Assembly: GCF_002177135.1 (NCBI RefSeq)
Contig: NZ_MWPH01000002.1
Span: 248,001-312,000, forward strand
Length of the DNA: 64,000 bases
Direction: 5' to 3'
Origin: Natronolimnobius baerhuensis
Lineage (GTDB): Archaea; Halobacteriota; Halobacteria; Halobacteriales; Natrialbaceae
Under the pieces are notes generated by a model. The model saw nothing but the letters and a program-made list of their open reading frames with translations. It was not told the DNA's origin and made no database searches. Below, one piece after another: positions 34,741 to 44,019 of this stretch (position 1 is its first letter; every line of letters begins with the position of its first letter). The position numbers and the translations under genes are program-made.

Positions 34741-34968
34741 CTAGGACCGGAGCCACCGATACAGCCCAACTGCACCGATACCCGCGATAACGAGCCAGCC
34801 CGCAACGGCCAGGGCCGCCAAAACTGGTGCGCCGGCCCCTGGACCCGGTAAACGTGATCCCGTGCCCTCGAGCAGGCCCAGCCAGCGAGCACCGAAGATG
34901 GCGACGGCTAGCAGACAGATGAGGAGCACTCGCGTGCGAAGGTGTCGTTTGTACGCCTCGAGGCTCAT
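34741..34968 (-). CDS. small two-helix membrane protein
   Basis: From ATG 34968 the product has 75 residues: a basic start (MSLEAYKRHLRTRV), a helix (about 14-32), a Gly/Pro linker and a second helix (about 47-69). The longer frame upstream is antisense to the YeeE gene and is rejected. Function unknown; it lies 40 bp downstream of the YeeE/YedE pair. Confidence 0.7.
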   Translation of the reverse strand: MSLEAYKRHLRTRVLLICLLAVAIFGARWLGLLEGTGSRLPGPGAGAPVLAALAVAGWLVIAGIGAVGLYRWLRS

Positions 34969-35008
34969 TTGGTCAGCGATACGACGGTCGTGACAAAAAG
35001 CCGCCCGG

Positions 35009-35476
35009 TCAGTCGGCCGCCGTGGCCGGGGCGTCCTCGTCAGCGCGACTCGAGCGGACGAAGCCCTGGATGTACGCGCCGACGAACATGCCGGCGATGC
35101 CGTAGAGGATGAAGATGTTTCCGACGCCGAGGCTCGCGTAGGCTGCGCCGGGACAGATGCCCGACAGCCCCCAGCCGACGCCGAAGATGCCGCCACCGAG
35201 GACGACGTTCCTATCGAGGGTCTTCAGCCGACGGGCGTAGACGCTCCCGGTCAGGGGTGCGCGTTCTCGGAACAGTCCGATGCCGAAGAAGGTGATGCCC
35301 GTGATGACCGCCGCACCACCCATGACGAACAGCAGGCCGAAGTCATCGAAGTTCAGGAAGTTGATCACGACCTCGGGCTGGGCCATGTGGCTGAACCCGA
35401 GTCCGAAGCCGAAGATCAGGCCGCCGACGAACACCAGCGGCATGAACAGCGGGTGCTGTTCGTGTTCGGCACTCAT
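35009..35476 (-). CDS. YeeE/YedE-type transporter half, C-terminal unit
   Basis: A 155-residue membrane protein with four helices and the motif GLSGICPGAAYASLG (one conserved Cys). YeeE/YedE (TsuA) proteins carry thiosulfate or other sulfur species by cysteine relay. Here the usually single protein is split into two genes overlapping by 4 bp (ATGA). The acidic tail is halophilic. Confidence 0.9.
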   Translation of the reverse strand: MSAEHEQHPLFMPLVFVGGLIFGFGLGFSHMAQPEVVINFLNFDDFGLLFVMGGAAVITGITFFGIGLFRERAPLTGSVYARRLKTLDRNVVLGGGIFGVGWGLSGICPGAAYASLGVGNIFILYGIAGMFVGAYIQGFVRSSRADEDAPATAAD

Positions 35477-36039
35477 GGACTCACCCCCAGTGCCGCAACC
35501 AGTTGTGCCACGCCGATTGCCACCAACAGGAAGGTCGCGACGCCGACGAACGACGCACTCGAGGCCGAGCCAACGCCACAGACGCCGTGGCCGGAGGTAC
35601 AGCCCTTCCCGACGCGGGTGCCAATCCCGATTAGAATGCCGCCGAGGAACAGCCGCCAGGGCTGGACATCGGTCAGCCAGAGCGTGATCCCGCCGACATC
35701 GTACAGTTGGCCGGTCGTGGCGGGCTGGTAGAGCCCGCTCGAGACGAGGCCGGACTGGAAGGTTAGCGCGTAGACGGCCGCGCCCGCGACGATGCCGAGC
35801 GTGAAGACGACGCGCCAGTCACGCGAAGGACGATACTGTTGGAAGCGCGAAAGACTCGAGCCGTACGAGAGCGTCGACTCGAGGAAGGTACTCGCGCCAG
35901 CGGCGATACCAGTGCCGAAGTAGATCACGGCGGTTCCCAGCCCGACGAGGAGGCCACCGACCGCGTAGTGGCTCACCCCGTTGGGGAACAACTCCGCCGC
36001 CAGTCCGACGACCAGCGAGAGCTGCAGTGTTGCAGTCAT
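35473..36039 (-). CDS. YeeE/YedE-type transporter half, N-terminal unit
   Basis: A 188-residue membrane protein with five or six helices and the motif GKGCTSGHGVCGVGSAS, containing the Cys residues expected in the sulfur path. It precedes and overlaps the second half, so both should form one transporter. It may feed sulfane sulfur to the TusA/DsrE system at 7.5-11 kb, but no shared regulatory site was found. Confidence 0.9.
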   Translation of the reverse strand: MTATLQLSLVVGLAAELFPNGVSHYAVGGLLVGLGTAVIYFGTGIAAGASTFLESTLSYGSSLSRFQQYRPSRDWRVVFTLGIVAGAAVYALTFQSGLVSSGLYQPATTGQLYDVGGITLWLTDVQPWRLFLGGILIGIGTRVGKGCTSGHGVCGVGSASSASFVGVATFLLVAIGVAQLVAALGVSP

Positions 36040-36134
36040 TATACACGCAAAGGAATCGTCTGCCTATCAATGCTCCCCACGCGGGGAAACTTGTGCATAT
36101 CTCGGATATCCGTCTACGCTGGCGGCCCGGCCAA

Positions 36135-36932
36135 CTAATCGGCTGCCGTCGGCGTTGTCAGCACCTCGAGTTTCTCGGCGGCGTAGCCGAAGACGTCACG
36201 GTAGCCGTTGGACGACATGAGAACCGGGTAAAACGACTCTTTGGCGACCTGTTTCTTACCGTCGGCTGCGGCGAACGGATCGCCGGGTGTGACTTCGGTG
36301 AAGTTGTCGACGAACACTTCGTAGGTGTCGGCATCGTCCTTGCGGATCACGTCAGTGAGTCGGTAGACGGGCAGATCGCGGTGCATCGTATCACCGGGCA
36401 GAGCACCGACAGCGGTCAGGAACGCTCGAGTGAGCCGGTCGGCGTTCTGGGCAGCCGTTTCCGACCCCTGGAGGCCACACTCGACCTCGAGCGTCCTGAC
36501 TTCGGTAAAGAGTCGTCCCTCCGCGAAGTCGCTCGTTTCGACCATCGCCGCGACCGGGAGCTGTGGGATGATCGTCTGTGCGGTCTCGCTGACGCCGTTG
36601 ACGATTGCAAACGGCTCCGCGTGGCTCTGCGTCGAGTGCATCGAAAAGGTGAGACAGCCCTCGAGTTCCTCGACAAGTTGGTGGGCTAACTGTCCTTCGT
36701 GCGTCTGTGCATCCGGGTTACCGGGGAACGCGCGATTCAAGTCTTCGTCGACGAACCGAACCTGTCGCTCGAGTGCCTTCTCGTTGACAACGACGAGTTT
36801 GACAGGGCGTTCGACGGTCGGGCGCTCGTCTAAGAGCCGTTCGACGGCGCGAACGCCACACGGTTCGTCGCCGTGAACTCCTGCAACGACGGCGATCTCT
36901 GGCGTTCCCGACCCGAGCTGTGCAACTTTCAT
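36135..36932 (-). CDS. succinylglutamate desuccinylase/aspartoacylase-family zinc hydrolase
   Basis: A 265-residue carboxypeptidase-like protein. Zinc ligands are His20 and Glu23 (GVHGDEPCG) and His99 (TFSMHSTQS); DLNRAFPG (65-72) supplies the substrate-binding Arg, and LEVECGLQG the catalytic Glu. The family deacylates N-acyl amino acids; the natural substrate here is unknown. Confidence 0.92.
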   Translation of the reverse strand: MKVAQLGSGTPEIAVVAGVHGDEPCGVRAVERLLDERPTVERPVKLVVVNEKALERQVRFVDEDLNRAFPGNPDAQTHEGQLAHQLVEELEGCLTFSMHSTQSHAEPFAIVNGVSETAQTIIPQLPVAAMVETSDFAEGRLFTEVRTLEVECGLQGSETAAQNADRLTRAFLTAVGALPGDTMHRDLPVYRLTDVIRKDDADTYEVFVDNFTEVTPGDPFAAADGKKQVAKESFYPVLMSSNGYRDVFGYAAEKLEVLTTPTAAD

Positions 36933-37033
36933 AGACTACGTAACGGCCTGGGACGCAAAAGGCCGTTCGGTTTCTCACACGGTCAGGAAACCTTGTGTGT
37001 TATTAGCACACGGATTATCGAACAGCGAGGCGC

Positions 37034-37525
37034 TCACTCCTCGAGTGCGTGGATGTACTCGTAGTCGACCGCCCGACCAGGCGGGCGCTCGCCATCGAGC
37101 AGGATCTGCCAGTCGTCGACGCGCGAGGGGTCCTCGAGTGCATTTGTCAGCATCGTTCGAACCTCGAGGACATCGACGCCGTAGTAGTCCGTGGGCACAC
37201 CCTGGAAGTACTGGAGCGCGGTCTCGAAAAGCGAGCGCATGCCGTCGTCGTTCTCGAAGTCGATCCGTTTGTACGTGCCGGCGGCGACCTGGACCATCCC
37301 GTGGAGGAAGGCGCTTTCCTCGCTGCCGCGGCCGTAATTGTACCACTCGAGTTCGAAGCAGTCGTGGCTCTCGTGGTACGCCCCGTCGTTGAACAGTCGG
37401 ACGCCGTGGACGATTGCCTGCCGGAGCGTCGCGTGGTTCCAGCGCTCGTCAGCCTCGAGCCACCCCGCGGGCGTCTGTCCCCGCGGCGGCGGGTTGACGC
37501 TTGGGTCGCTGGTGTGGTCGTCCAT
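37034..37525 (-). CDS. DUF309 family protein
   Basis: A 163-residue helical protein with the DUF309 signature [22 protein letters not shown], then [14 protein letters not shown]. The H-E-x-H-D/E-x-x-E-x-x-W-type residues suggest a metal site, but no activity is known. ATG 37525 is used; upstream codons are basic and not haloarchaeal in character. Confidence 0.88.
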   Translation of the reverse strand: MDDHTSDPSVNPPPRGQTPAGWLEADERWNHATLRQAIVHGVRLFNDGAYHESHDCFELEWYNYGRGSEESAFLHGMVQVAAGTYKRIDFENDDGMRSLFETALQYFQGVPTDYYGVDVLEVRTMLTNALEDPSRVDDWQILLDGERPPGRAVDYEYIHALEE

Positions 37526-37662
37526 ACCGGGATATTGTGGTGCCTGACGGGTATACTGTTCGCTGTCTGGCCGACTCGTGGTGCTCGCCGCTCGAGGCGT
37601 ATATAATGCGACCACCGGTGCAGGGCAAGCACTACGACAGCGCGCACTCGGTCCTCGAGTGA

Positions 37663-37803
37663 ATGCACCATCCCGACGGCAACTGTCGAACGTGTGGCGA
37701 GCGCCTGTACGAACACATCGAGGGCGACTACCAGTGTCTCAACTGCGAGCGTCGTTACGAGCGCACAGGGATCGAGTTTGGTGGGCGCGTTTCGTCGGCG
37801 TAA
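37663..37803 (+). CDS. zinc-ribbon microprotein, 46 residues
   Basis: ATG 37663 to TAA 37801-37803. The product has two CxxC knuckles (CRTCGE and CLNCER) 18 residues apart and ends [13 protein letters not shown]. It is preceded by a TATA box (GCGTATATAATG, about 37598-37609). HVO-type zinc-finger microproteins of this size are known in haloarchaea and affect stress or biofilm traits; the specific role is unknown. Confidence 0.78.
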   Translation: MHHPDGNCRTCGERLYEHIEGDYQCLNCERRYERTGIEFGGRVSSA

Positions 37804-37868
37804 GCACGGAACAGTGACAGCGGAAAATCGCAGAGTATTCAAGCAATTACCTCCAATCACTACTCGCG

Positions 37869-37951
37869 TGCGAGGGTAGCCAAGCGGCCAACGGCGGCGG
37901 ACTCAAGATCCGCTCGTGTAGACGTTCGTGGGTTCGATTCCCTCCCCTCGC
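37869..37951 (+). tRNA. tRNA-Leu (CAA)
   Basis: An 83-nt class II tRNA. The acceptor GCGAGGG (37869-37875) pairs with CCCTCGC (37944-37950), with discriminator A. The anticodon stem GCGGA/TCCGC encloses loop CTCAAGA, anticodon CAA. The long variable arm is TCGTGTAGACG-like and the T loop TTCGATT. One T-T mismatch in the T stem was noticed. CCA is not encoded. No intron. Confidence 0.95.
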
Positions 37952-37983
37952 ATCGCATGCGGCGCAACCACGTCGCACGATGC

Positions 37984-38009
37984 GGAAGATCAGCACGGAG
38001 CGATCTTCC
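37984..38009 (+). other. hairpin GGAAGATC-N10-GATCTTCC after the tRNA
   Basis: A perfect 8-bp stem with a 10-nt loop 33 bp after the tRNA, followed by CCCTCGCA (38008-38015), an 8-bp repeat of the tRNA 3' end. It could be a processing or termination structure, or a remnant attachment site. Confidence 0.4.
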
Positions 38010-38164
38010 CTCGCAACACTTCTGTCCCAATACAAATTCCGAGTAGCGCTGCCGACGGGTTCTGTCCAGTACAGCCGTTGTGGCTCGCGATACGCTACCA
38101 GACTCACACGACAGCCGATCAGTATGGTCTCGGGTTTATCTCTATGGGTGTTGTTAGCACACCA

Positions 38165-38584
38165 ATGTCACACTCGCGTTCACCCGAACAGACTGTCGAG
38201 CGATTTCTGCAGGCGATGAACGATCACGACCTCGAGGCGTTGCTCTCGTGTTTCCACGAGGACTATCGGAGCGAGACACCGGCCCATCCCGAACGGTCGT
38301 TTACCGGACGCGAACAGGTTCGGGAGAACTGGATACAAATGTTCGATACGACACCGGATCTGTCCGTCGAGTTTCCACGAACGACAATCGATGGCGACAC
38401 GGCCTGGATCGAACTGCGAATGCACGGCAGGCAGACCGACGGCGAGGAGTTAGATGTCCGCGGCGTCGTCATCAAGGGCATTCCGGACGGCCAAATCGAG
38501 TGGGGACGGATTTACTTAGAACCCGTTCAACAGACGGCCGACGTGTCCTGGGAAGAGATTTACGCGGGCGAGGATGACACGTGA
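38165..38584 (+). CDS. NTF2/SnoaL-like protein
   Basis: A 139-residue cone-fold protein (VERFLQAMNDHDLEALLSCFHEDYRSETP at the start, then REQVRENWIQMF). Members are hydrolases, isomerases or binding proteins; the pocket residues do not identify a substrate. The ATG at 38165 has a TTTATCTC box about 27 bp upstream. Confidence 0.88.
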   Translation: MSHSRSPEQTVERFLQAMNDHDLEALLSCFHEDYRSETPAHPERSFTGREQVRENWIQMFDTTPDLSVEFPRTTIDGDTAWIELRMHGRQTDGEELDVRGVVIKGIPDGQIEWGRIYLEPVQQTADVSWEEIYAGEDDT

Positions 38585-38820
38585 TCGATCTCCGCGATCT
38601 CTATTGTGGTCGTTCTTGGAACGAGTGATACACAAATTACAATGCCTTCCTGCGATTTGGGGTGCAGTAATCCCGCTATCGGTAGATCGCTCGAGCATGC
38701 AGACGAACACCGACGGACAGAGTCGCCACGAAGCGTAGTGAGCCGTCGTACTCGAGGAGAAAACATATACTGAGACAGTGAGAACGCCGACAGCAACGGC
38801 GCGCGTTGTAGACCGAGTAG

Positions 38821-40347
38821 ATGACAGGGGGCCAATCAGAGACTACGAACGACAGATCGACCCGCACTCGAGCGGCGGGACGGGCAATTCGGTCGGCAAT
38901 GCGGACGCGACTCGGAATCGACCTGCGCGCACTCGCTGCGTTCCGCATCGCACTCGGCGCAATTGTCCTCGCCGATCTACTGTTTATTCGACTGCCGGGA
39001 CTGCGGACGTTCTACACTGATCAGGGGACACTGCCTCGAGACGTGCTCGCACAGTCGTTTCCGACGTTCGAGACGCTGTCGGTGCACGCGCTGTCGGGGT
39101 CGCTCTGGGTGCAGACGCTACTGATCGCGGTGGCCGCGATTGCAGCTGGCTGTCTACTTGTCGGCTATCGCACCCGACTCGCGACGGGCGTGTCCGCGGT
39201 GTTGCTCGCGTCGTTGTTCGCGCGCAATCCATACGTGCTCAACGGCGGCGATACGATCATGCTCTCCGTGCTGGCTCTCGGCCTCTTCCTCCCGCTTGGC
39301 GCTCGCTGGTCACTCGACGCACACCGTTGTGGCGGCCGACAAACGGAGTGCCGAACGGACCGCGTCTGTACCGTCGCGACCGCAGTTATCCTCGTTCACT
39401 TCGTGGGCATCTACGCGGTCAACGGCGTGCTCAAATTTCGAAGCGACTCGTGGATGACCGGCACGGCCGTCCAGCGGATTTTCCACCTCGAGCAGTACGT
39501 CGTCCTCGTCGGGCCGTTCCTGACGGAGTTTTCGGCGCTGCTCACCGCGGCGAACTTGGCCTGGGTCGCGCTTTTGACTGTCTCACCACTCCTGATACTT
39601 GCGACAGGGCGGCTTCGCCTCGCGCTCGCGGGCGCGTTTATCTGTGCTCAACTCGGGCTGGGCGTGACGATGCGCCTCGGCGCGTTCCCGTTCGTCATGG
39701 TCGCCATCCTGCTGTTGTACCTTCCACCGGAGGTTTGGGACCGACTCGAGGACGCCCTCGAGACGTACGTTCCGGCGCGCTACCGTGCGCTCGAGTCGAT
39801 ACCGATGATAGAGAGGCCGACGAGTTCAGCGCGCATACCAGCACCAATCCGTCGCGCCGGGCGCATCGCTGTGGCCGTGGCGCTCATTTGTGGGCTCGTC
39901 GCCGTGTTGAGTTGGCAGGCAGTTGCACTTGGCTTTCTCGAGACGCCGGAGCCAGCCTCGGCGGCGCTCGAGGACGATATCGAGGGCGCAAGTTGGGCGT
40001 TCTTCGCGCCGAACCCGCCCGAGGGCTACTGGTGGTACGCCTGGGAGGCAGACCTCGAATCCGGCGAGACGGTCGGGACGCTCACCGACGAGTCGGGTGC
40101 GATTGATCGACCGCCGGACGCCGCCGACCGCTATCCGTCCGTGCTCTGGAAGCGCTACGGGTCGGAACTGCGGTACGCCCCTGCCTCGCAGTACGAGCCA
40201 CTGGCTGCGTACTACTGCGAGCAGGTGACGATGAACGCCGATTCGACTCCGGAGATGGTGACCGTCTTCAAACTCGAGCAGCCAGTCGACGCCGACGGGC
40301 CGACAGGCGGTCTCGAGGTCGACGACCGCCTCGAGTACGTATGCTAA
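38821..40347 (+). CDS. HTTM-domain membrane protein (gamma-carboxylase-like)
   Basis: The 508-residue product has at least eight helices between residues 35 and 310 with the HTTM pattern (LRALAAFRIALGAIVLADLLF, YTDQGTLPRD, ARNPYVLNGGDTIM, VGIYAVNGVLKFRSDSWM). A further helix at about 340-370 precedes an acidic exported domain of about 140 residues. HTTM proteins are distant relatives of vitamin K-dependent gamma-carboxylase; in archaea the substrate is unknown. Confidence 0.88.
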   Translation: MTGGQSETTNDRSTRTRAAGRAIRSAMRTRLGIDLRALAAFRIALGAIVLADLLFIRLPGLRTFYTDQGTLPRDVLAQSFPTFETLSVHALSGSLWVQTLLIAVAAIAAGCLLVGYRTRLATGVSAVLLASLFARNPYVLNGGDTIMLSVLALGLFLPLGARWSLDAHRCGGRQTECRTDRVCTVATAVILVHFVGIYAVNGVLKFRSDSWMTGTAVQRIFHLEQYVVLVGPFLTEFSALLTAANLAWVALLTVSPLLILATGRLRLALAGAFICAQLGLGVTMRLGAFPFVMVAILLLYLPPEVWDRLEDALETYVPARYRALESIPMIERPTSSARIPAPIRRAGRIAVAVALICGLVAVLSWQAVALGFLETPEPASAALEDDIEGASWAFFAPNPPEGYWWYAWEADLESGETVGTLTDESGAIDRPPDAADRYPSVLWKRYGSELRYAPASQYEPLAAYYCEQVTMNADSTPEMVTVFKLEQPVDADGPTGGLEVDDRLEYVC

Positions 40348-40400
40348 TTGTTCCCATCGTGAATCGCTAGGTCTTTTCACCCCCGAGTCGCAGTGAGGGC

Positions 40401-41219
40401 ATGAGCGAACGCGACGATACCGAGCGACGGGCGACCGTCGCACTCGAGGCGGCCGAAGCGGGTGCCGAGATTGCACTCGAGTCCTTCCGGGGCGAACTGG
40501 ATATCGACTACAAAGACGGGAAGACGGACGTCGTCACCCAGAGCGACCGAGATGCACAGGAGCGGGTCATCGAGATCCTCGGCGAAACGTTCCCAGACGA
40601 CCCGGTCGTCGGCGAGGAAGAGGACGCGCTCAAGCAGGTGCCCGCGGAGGGGCCGGCCTGGATCGTCGACCCCATCGACGGCACAAACAACTACGTCGAC
40701 GGCGTGCGGGCGTTCGGAACGGCCGTCGCAGCCGTCGTCGACGCCGAACCGGTCGCCGCGGCGACGGTCTGTCCCGCGCTGTCGGATACGTATCGAATGG
40801 GTCCCGAGGGCGCGTTCCGAAACGGCGAGTCGCTCGCGGTAAGTGACTGTACCGACCCGGAAGCGGGACACGCCTGTCCGACGTTCTGGTGGAACTTCGA
40901 CGACCGCGACGAGTACGCCGCCGCGACGCGCGCGCTCGTCGACCGATTCGGCGATATCCGTCGCTACGGCTGTGCCCAACTCGAGCTTGGCCTCCTCGCC
41001 GCGGGCGCACTCGAGGGCGTCGTCACGAACAAGCAGGCGAACCCGTGGGATACGGTCGCTGGCGTCGCCCTGATTCGGGCGGCAGGCGGGCGCGTAACCG
41101 ACCTCGAGGGCGAGCGCTGGCGACACGATAGCCACGGGTTAGTGGCCTCGAACGGCGCAATTCACGAGGATGTGCTCGAGGCTGCACGGGAGATCGAAAC
41201 GGAAACGGAGACAGCGTAG
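40401..41219 (+). CDS. inositol monophosphatase/FBPase-family phosphatase
   Basis: The 272-residue protein has the Mg-binding motifs of the family: GEEE at 71-74 and WIVDPIDGTNNYV at 87-99, and WDTVAGVALIRAAGG near the C-terminus. Archaeal members dephosphorylate inositol phosphate, fructose-1,6-bisphosphate or both. The substrate cannot be read. Confidence 0.94.
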   Translation: MSERDDTERRATVALEAAEAGAEIALESFRGELDIDYKDGKTDVVTQSDRDAQERVIEILGETFPDDPVVGEEEDALKQVPAEGPAWIVDPIDGTNNYVDGVRAFGTAVAAVVDAEPVAAATVCPALSDTYRMGPEGAFRNGESLAVSDCTDPEAGHACPTFWWNFDDRDEYAAATRALVDRFGDIRRYGCAQLELGLLAAGALEGVVTNKQANPWDTVAGVALIRAAGGRVTDLEGERWRHDSHGLVASNGAIHEDVLEAAREIETETETA

Positions 41220-41276
41220 TTTCGGTACCTGCAGAAAACCGGAAACGGTAAGCGGCCACCGTTCGGCCTTTCGATC

Positions 41277-42404
41277 ATGTACGAGTATATCGAACGGTAC
41301 GGCCCTGAGCGCGTCTGGGCCGCGACCGTCCTCGTCCTCGCTGCGGGGGTAGCGCTTGCAGCGTTCCTGTTCCCCAATCGCGTCTATGTTGATCTCATCT
41401 GGCAGTACTATTGGGGTCCCGTTGTCGCAGACGCCCACGGCTGGGGCGAAATCGCCTGGGCCGGCGGCGAACAAATCCACGCTGCCGAGGCCGGCCCCGA
41501 TGACGGACCGTTCGCCGAACCCGGCTACACGTTCGTCTCCTACGCCGGCTACATCCCGACGCTGATCCTCGGCGTCATCGGGATAATCTTCCTGATTCAG
41601 CGCCTCGAGATCGAGCGCTACCGTGCGGGCTTTTACGGGCTGTTCCCGTTCATGCTCTTTGGCGGCGCCCTGCGCGTCGTCGAAGACGTCAACGTCGCGG
41701 CCTACCGCGACACCGGCGAACTCGCAATCGAACTCCCCTGGTCGGGCTTTCTGATTAGTCCGCTGATCTACTTCGTCGTCTTCATCATCGCCGCGATTGC
41801 CGTCACCGTCTCGGTCTGGCTCGAGCGCGAGGAGTACGTCTCGGGCTATGAGTACCCGCTGTTTGGGATCGGGACGGCCCTGCTCGCAGTGACAGTTGGC
41901 TACCTCGGCTACACGGCCGCGGTCCACGAGTACGCAACCTTCTATCCGTATCTGCTGGTGACCACACTTGTCGGCGCGACGCTCTCGACGGCTATCGTCT
42001 GGTATCTGATCGTCAAACTCGCACCAGGTCTCAATCGCGGGACGCGGTACATGGGAGTGGTCGTCATCTGGGCACACGCCGTCGACGGCGTCGCAAACGT
42101 CATCGGTCTCGACTGGGCGGTCGCCTTCGGCCACGCGAACAACCTCGTGCCGAAACATCCGGTCAACGCGGCGATTGTGGACATCACCGGGTCAGCGCTG
42201 CCACCGGAAATCGTCGACATCACCGGTGCAGCCTGGCCGTTCTTGCTGGTGAAACTCCTGGCTGCCGTCGTCGTCATCTGGATCTTCAACGAGGAGGTCT
42301 TCGAGGACAGCCCCCGGTATGCGATCTTGCTGATGATCACCGTCGTCGCCGTCGGCCTCGGCCCCGGAACGCGGGATATGCTCCGAGCCACGTTCGGCGT
42401 CTAA
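41277..42404 (+). CDS. DUF63 family membrane protein
   Basis: A 375-residue multi-pass protein (about nine helices) with [21 protein letters not shown] near the start, [14 protein letters not shown] and [13 protein letters not shown], the conserved parts of the archaeal DUF63 family. Function unknown. It is 57 bp after the phosphatase in the same orientation. Confidence 0.9.
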   Translation: MYEYIERYGPERVWAATVLVLAAGVALAAFLFPNRVYVDLIWQYYWGPVVADAHGWGEIAWAGGEQIHAAEAGPDDGPFAEPGYTFVSYAGYIPTLILGVIGIIFLIQRLEIERYRAGFYGLFPFMLFGGALRVVEDVNVAAYRDTGELAIELPWSGFLISPLIYFVVFIIAAIAVTVSVWLEREEYVSGYEYPLFGIGTALLAVTVGYLGYTAAVHEYATFYPYLLVTTLVGATLSTAIVWYLIVKLAPGLNRGTRYMGVVVIWAHAVDGVANVIGLDWAVAFGHANNLVPKHPVNAAIVDITGSALPPEIVDITGAAWPFLLVKLLAAVVVIWIFNEEVFEDSPRYAILLMITVVAVGLGPGTRDMLRATFGV

Positions 42405-42483
42405 GCTCGACTCGAGCGATTCGACTCTCTTTTCGGCACTGGTCGGACGATACTCGCGGTGAAACGAGCGACGAGGACGGCAC

Positions 42484-44019
42484 TCAGTCCGTCCAGTAGG
42501 CTTTCGTCAGCAACACGAGCACCGGGAAGAGCTCGAGGCGGCCGATCCACATGAAGCCGATCATGAGCAGCTTCGAACTCACCGGGAACTCACCGTAGCC
42601 GCCCATCGGGCCGGTGACTTCAGCCAGCCCCGGTCCGATGTTGCCGAGTGTCGCAATTGATGCGCTGATCACATCGAGCAACTCGAGGTCGAGTCCGACC
42701 CGTGCTGCATCGAGTGCGAACAGTCCAACGCCAGCGAAGAAGATCACGACGTACAACAACGTAAACGCGTAGATTCCGCGAATCGCATCTTCGTCGAGGG
42801 CGCGTCCGTTCATCCGAACCGGTCGAACCGCTTCGGGGTGAATCGTCGTAAACACCTCACGCCGGAGCGATTTGAGGATCACGAGCCAGCGGAGAACCTT
42901 GATTCCGCCGCCGGTCGACCCCGTCGAGCCCCCGATAAACATCGCGAACAACAGCAGGCCCTTCGCGGGGCCACTCCAGGCATCGAAGTCCATGTTCGCG
43001 TAGCCAGTCGAGTTGATCAGCGACGCGATCTGAAACGCCGCGTATCGCGCAGATTGCTCGAGGTTGCCCCCGATCTGGCCGGTCTGGGGCGTCTCGAGGG
43101 CGGAGACGAACAGGACGACGGTCGTGACGACGGTCAGCACGGAGGTCGCCCCGAGGTAGAGTCGGAACTCGTTGTCCCGAAGCAGCGACCGGGCGTTGCC
43201 GGAGATGACGTACCACCAGAGGACGAAGTTGACGCCGGCGGCGAACATGAACGGGATAACGAGCCACTGCACGAGTGGTGAGAACGCCTCCATGCTGCGT
43301 GCTTCCGGCGAGAAACCGCCTGTTGGAAGGGTTGTAAAGCCGTGGGCAATAGCATTGTAGAGGTCCATATTTGGCGCGTAGCCGAGCAGATGGAGGCTGT
43401 ACAACAGCGTAATGTACACGACTGTCAGCGCGACGTAGGCAATCCAGAGCACGCGAGCTGTCTCGGCGATATGTGGCGTCAGCTTCGAGACACCCGGGCC
43501 GGGTGTTTCAGCTTTCATCAACTGCGCCCCACCGACGGCCATCTGGGACAGAATCGCGACTGCGAGGACGATAATCCCCATTCCGCCGAGCCACTGCGTG
43601 AGCTGGCGCCACATCATAATCGACCGCGAGTGGGTATCGAAGGAAATGTCGTCCATAACCGTTGCTCCGGTCGTTGTAAAGCCGCTCATGCTCTCGAACA
43701 GCGCGTTGATCGGCTGGGCAACGGCACCGTTGCCTGCCAGTACGTACGGCAGCGCGCCGAACACCGCTGCGAACAGCCAGGTCAGCGCGACGACGAGAAA
43801 CGCCTCTCGAGCACCCGGCTCCGGCTCTGACTCGAGTTGTCGAAGAAGGACGCCAAAGCCAGCAGTGACCACCATCGCGGTAACGAATACCCACAGATCC
43901 GTCCCGCCGTAGACGAGTGCGACGAGAATCGGGACGACGAACGACACTGACAGCAGTACCAGTAACGTCCCGACGAGACTCAATCCGGCCCGCCAGTCGA
44001 CGTGTACGTGTCGTCGCAC
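42484..44019 (-). CDS. trkH: Trk potassium uptake membrane subunit
   Basis: TrkH is the pore of the K+ uptake system that haloarchaea need for their high internal KCl. The 511-residue product has four P-loop repeats with the selectivity Gly residues (SGFTTTGATVM, FTTLPTGGFSP, NSTGYANMDF, ATLGNIGPG). The start is GTG 44019, directly after the trkA stop (TGAGTG), the same junction as between the bioU-like gene and bioF. Confidence 0.95.
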   Translation of the reverse strand: MRRHVHVDWRAGLSLVGTLLVLLSVSFVVPILVALVYGGTDLWVFVTAMVVTAGFGVLLRQLESEPEPGAREAFLVVALTWLFAAVFGALPYVLAGNGAVAQPINALFESMSGFTTTGATVMDDISFDTHSRSIMMWRQLTQWLGGMGIIVLAVAILSQMAVGGAQLMKAETPGPGVSKLTPHIAETARVLWIAYVALTVVYITLLYSLHLLGYAPNMDLYNAIAHGFTTLPTGGFSPEARSMEAFSPLVQWLVIPFMFAAGVNFVLWWYVISGNARSLLRDNEFRLYLGATSVLTVVTTVVLFVSALETPQTGQIGGNLEQSARYAAFQIASLINSTGYANMDFDAWSGPAKGLLLFAMFIGGSTGSTGGGIKVLRWLVILKSLRREVFTTIHPEAVRPVRMNGRALDEDAIRGIYAFTLLYVVIFFAGVGLFALDAARVGLDLELLDVISASIATLGNIGPGLAEVTGPMGGYGEFPVSSKLLMIGFMWIGRLELFPVLVLLTKAYWTD

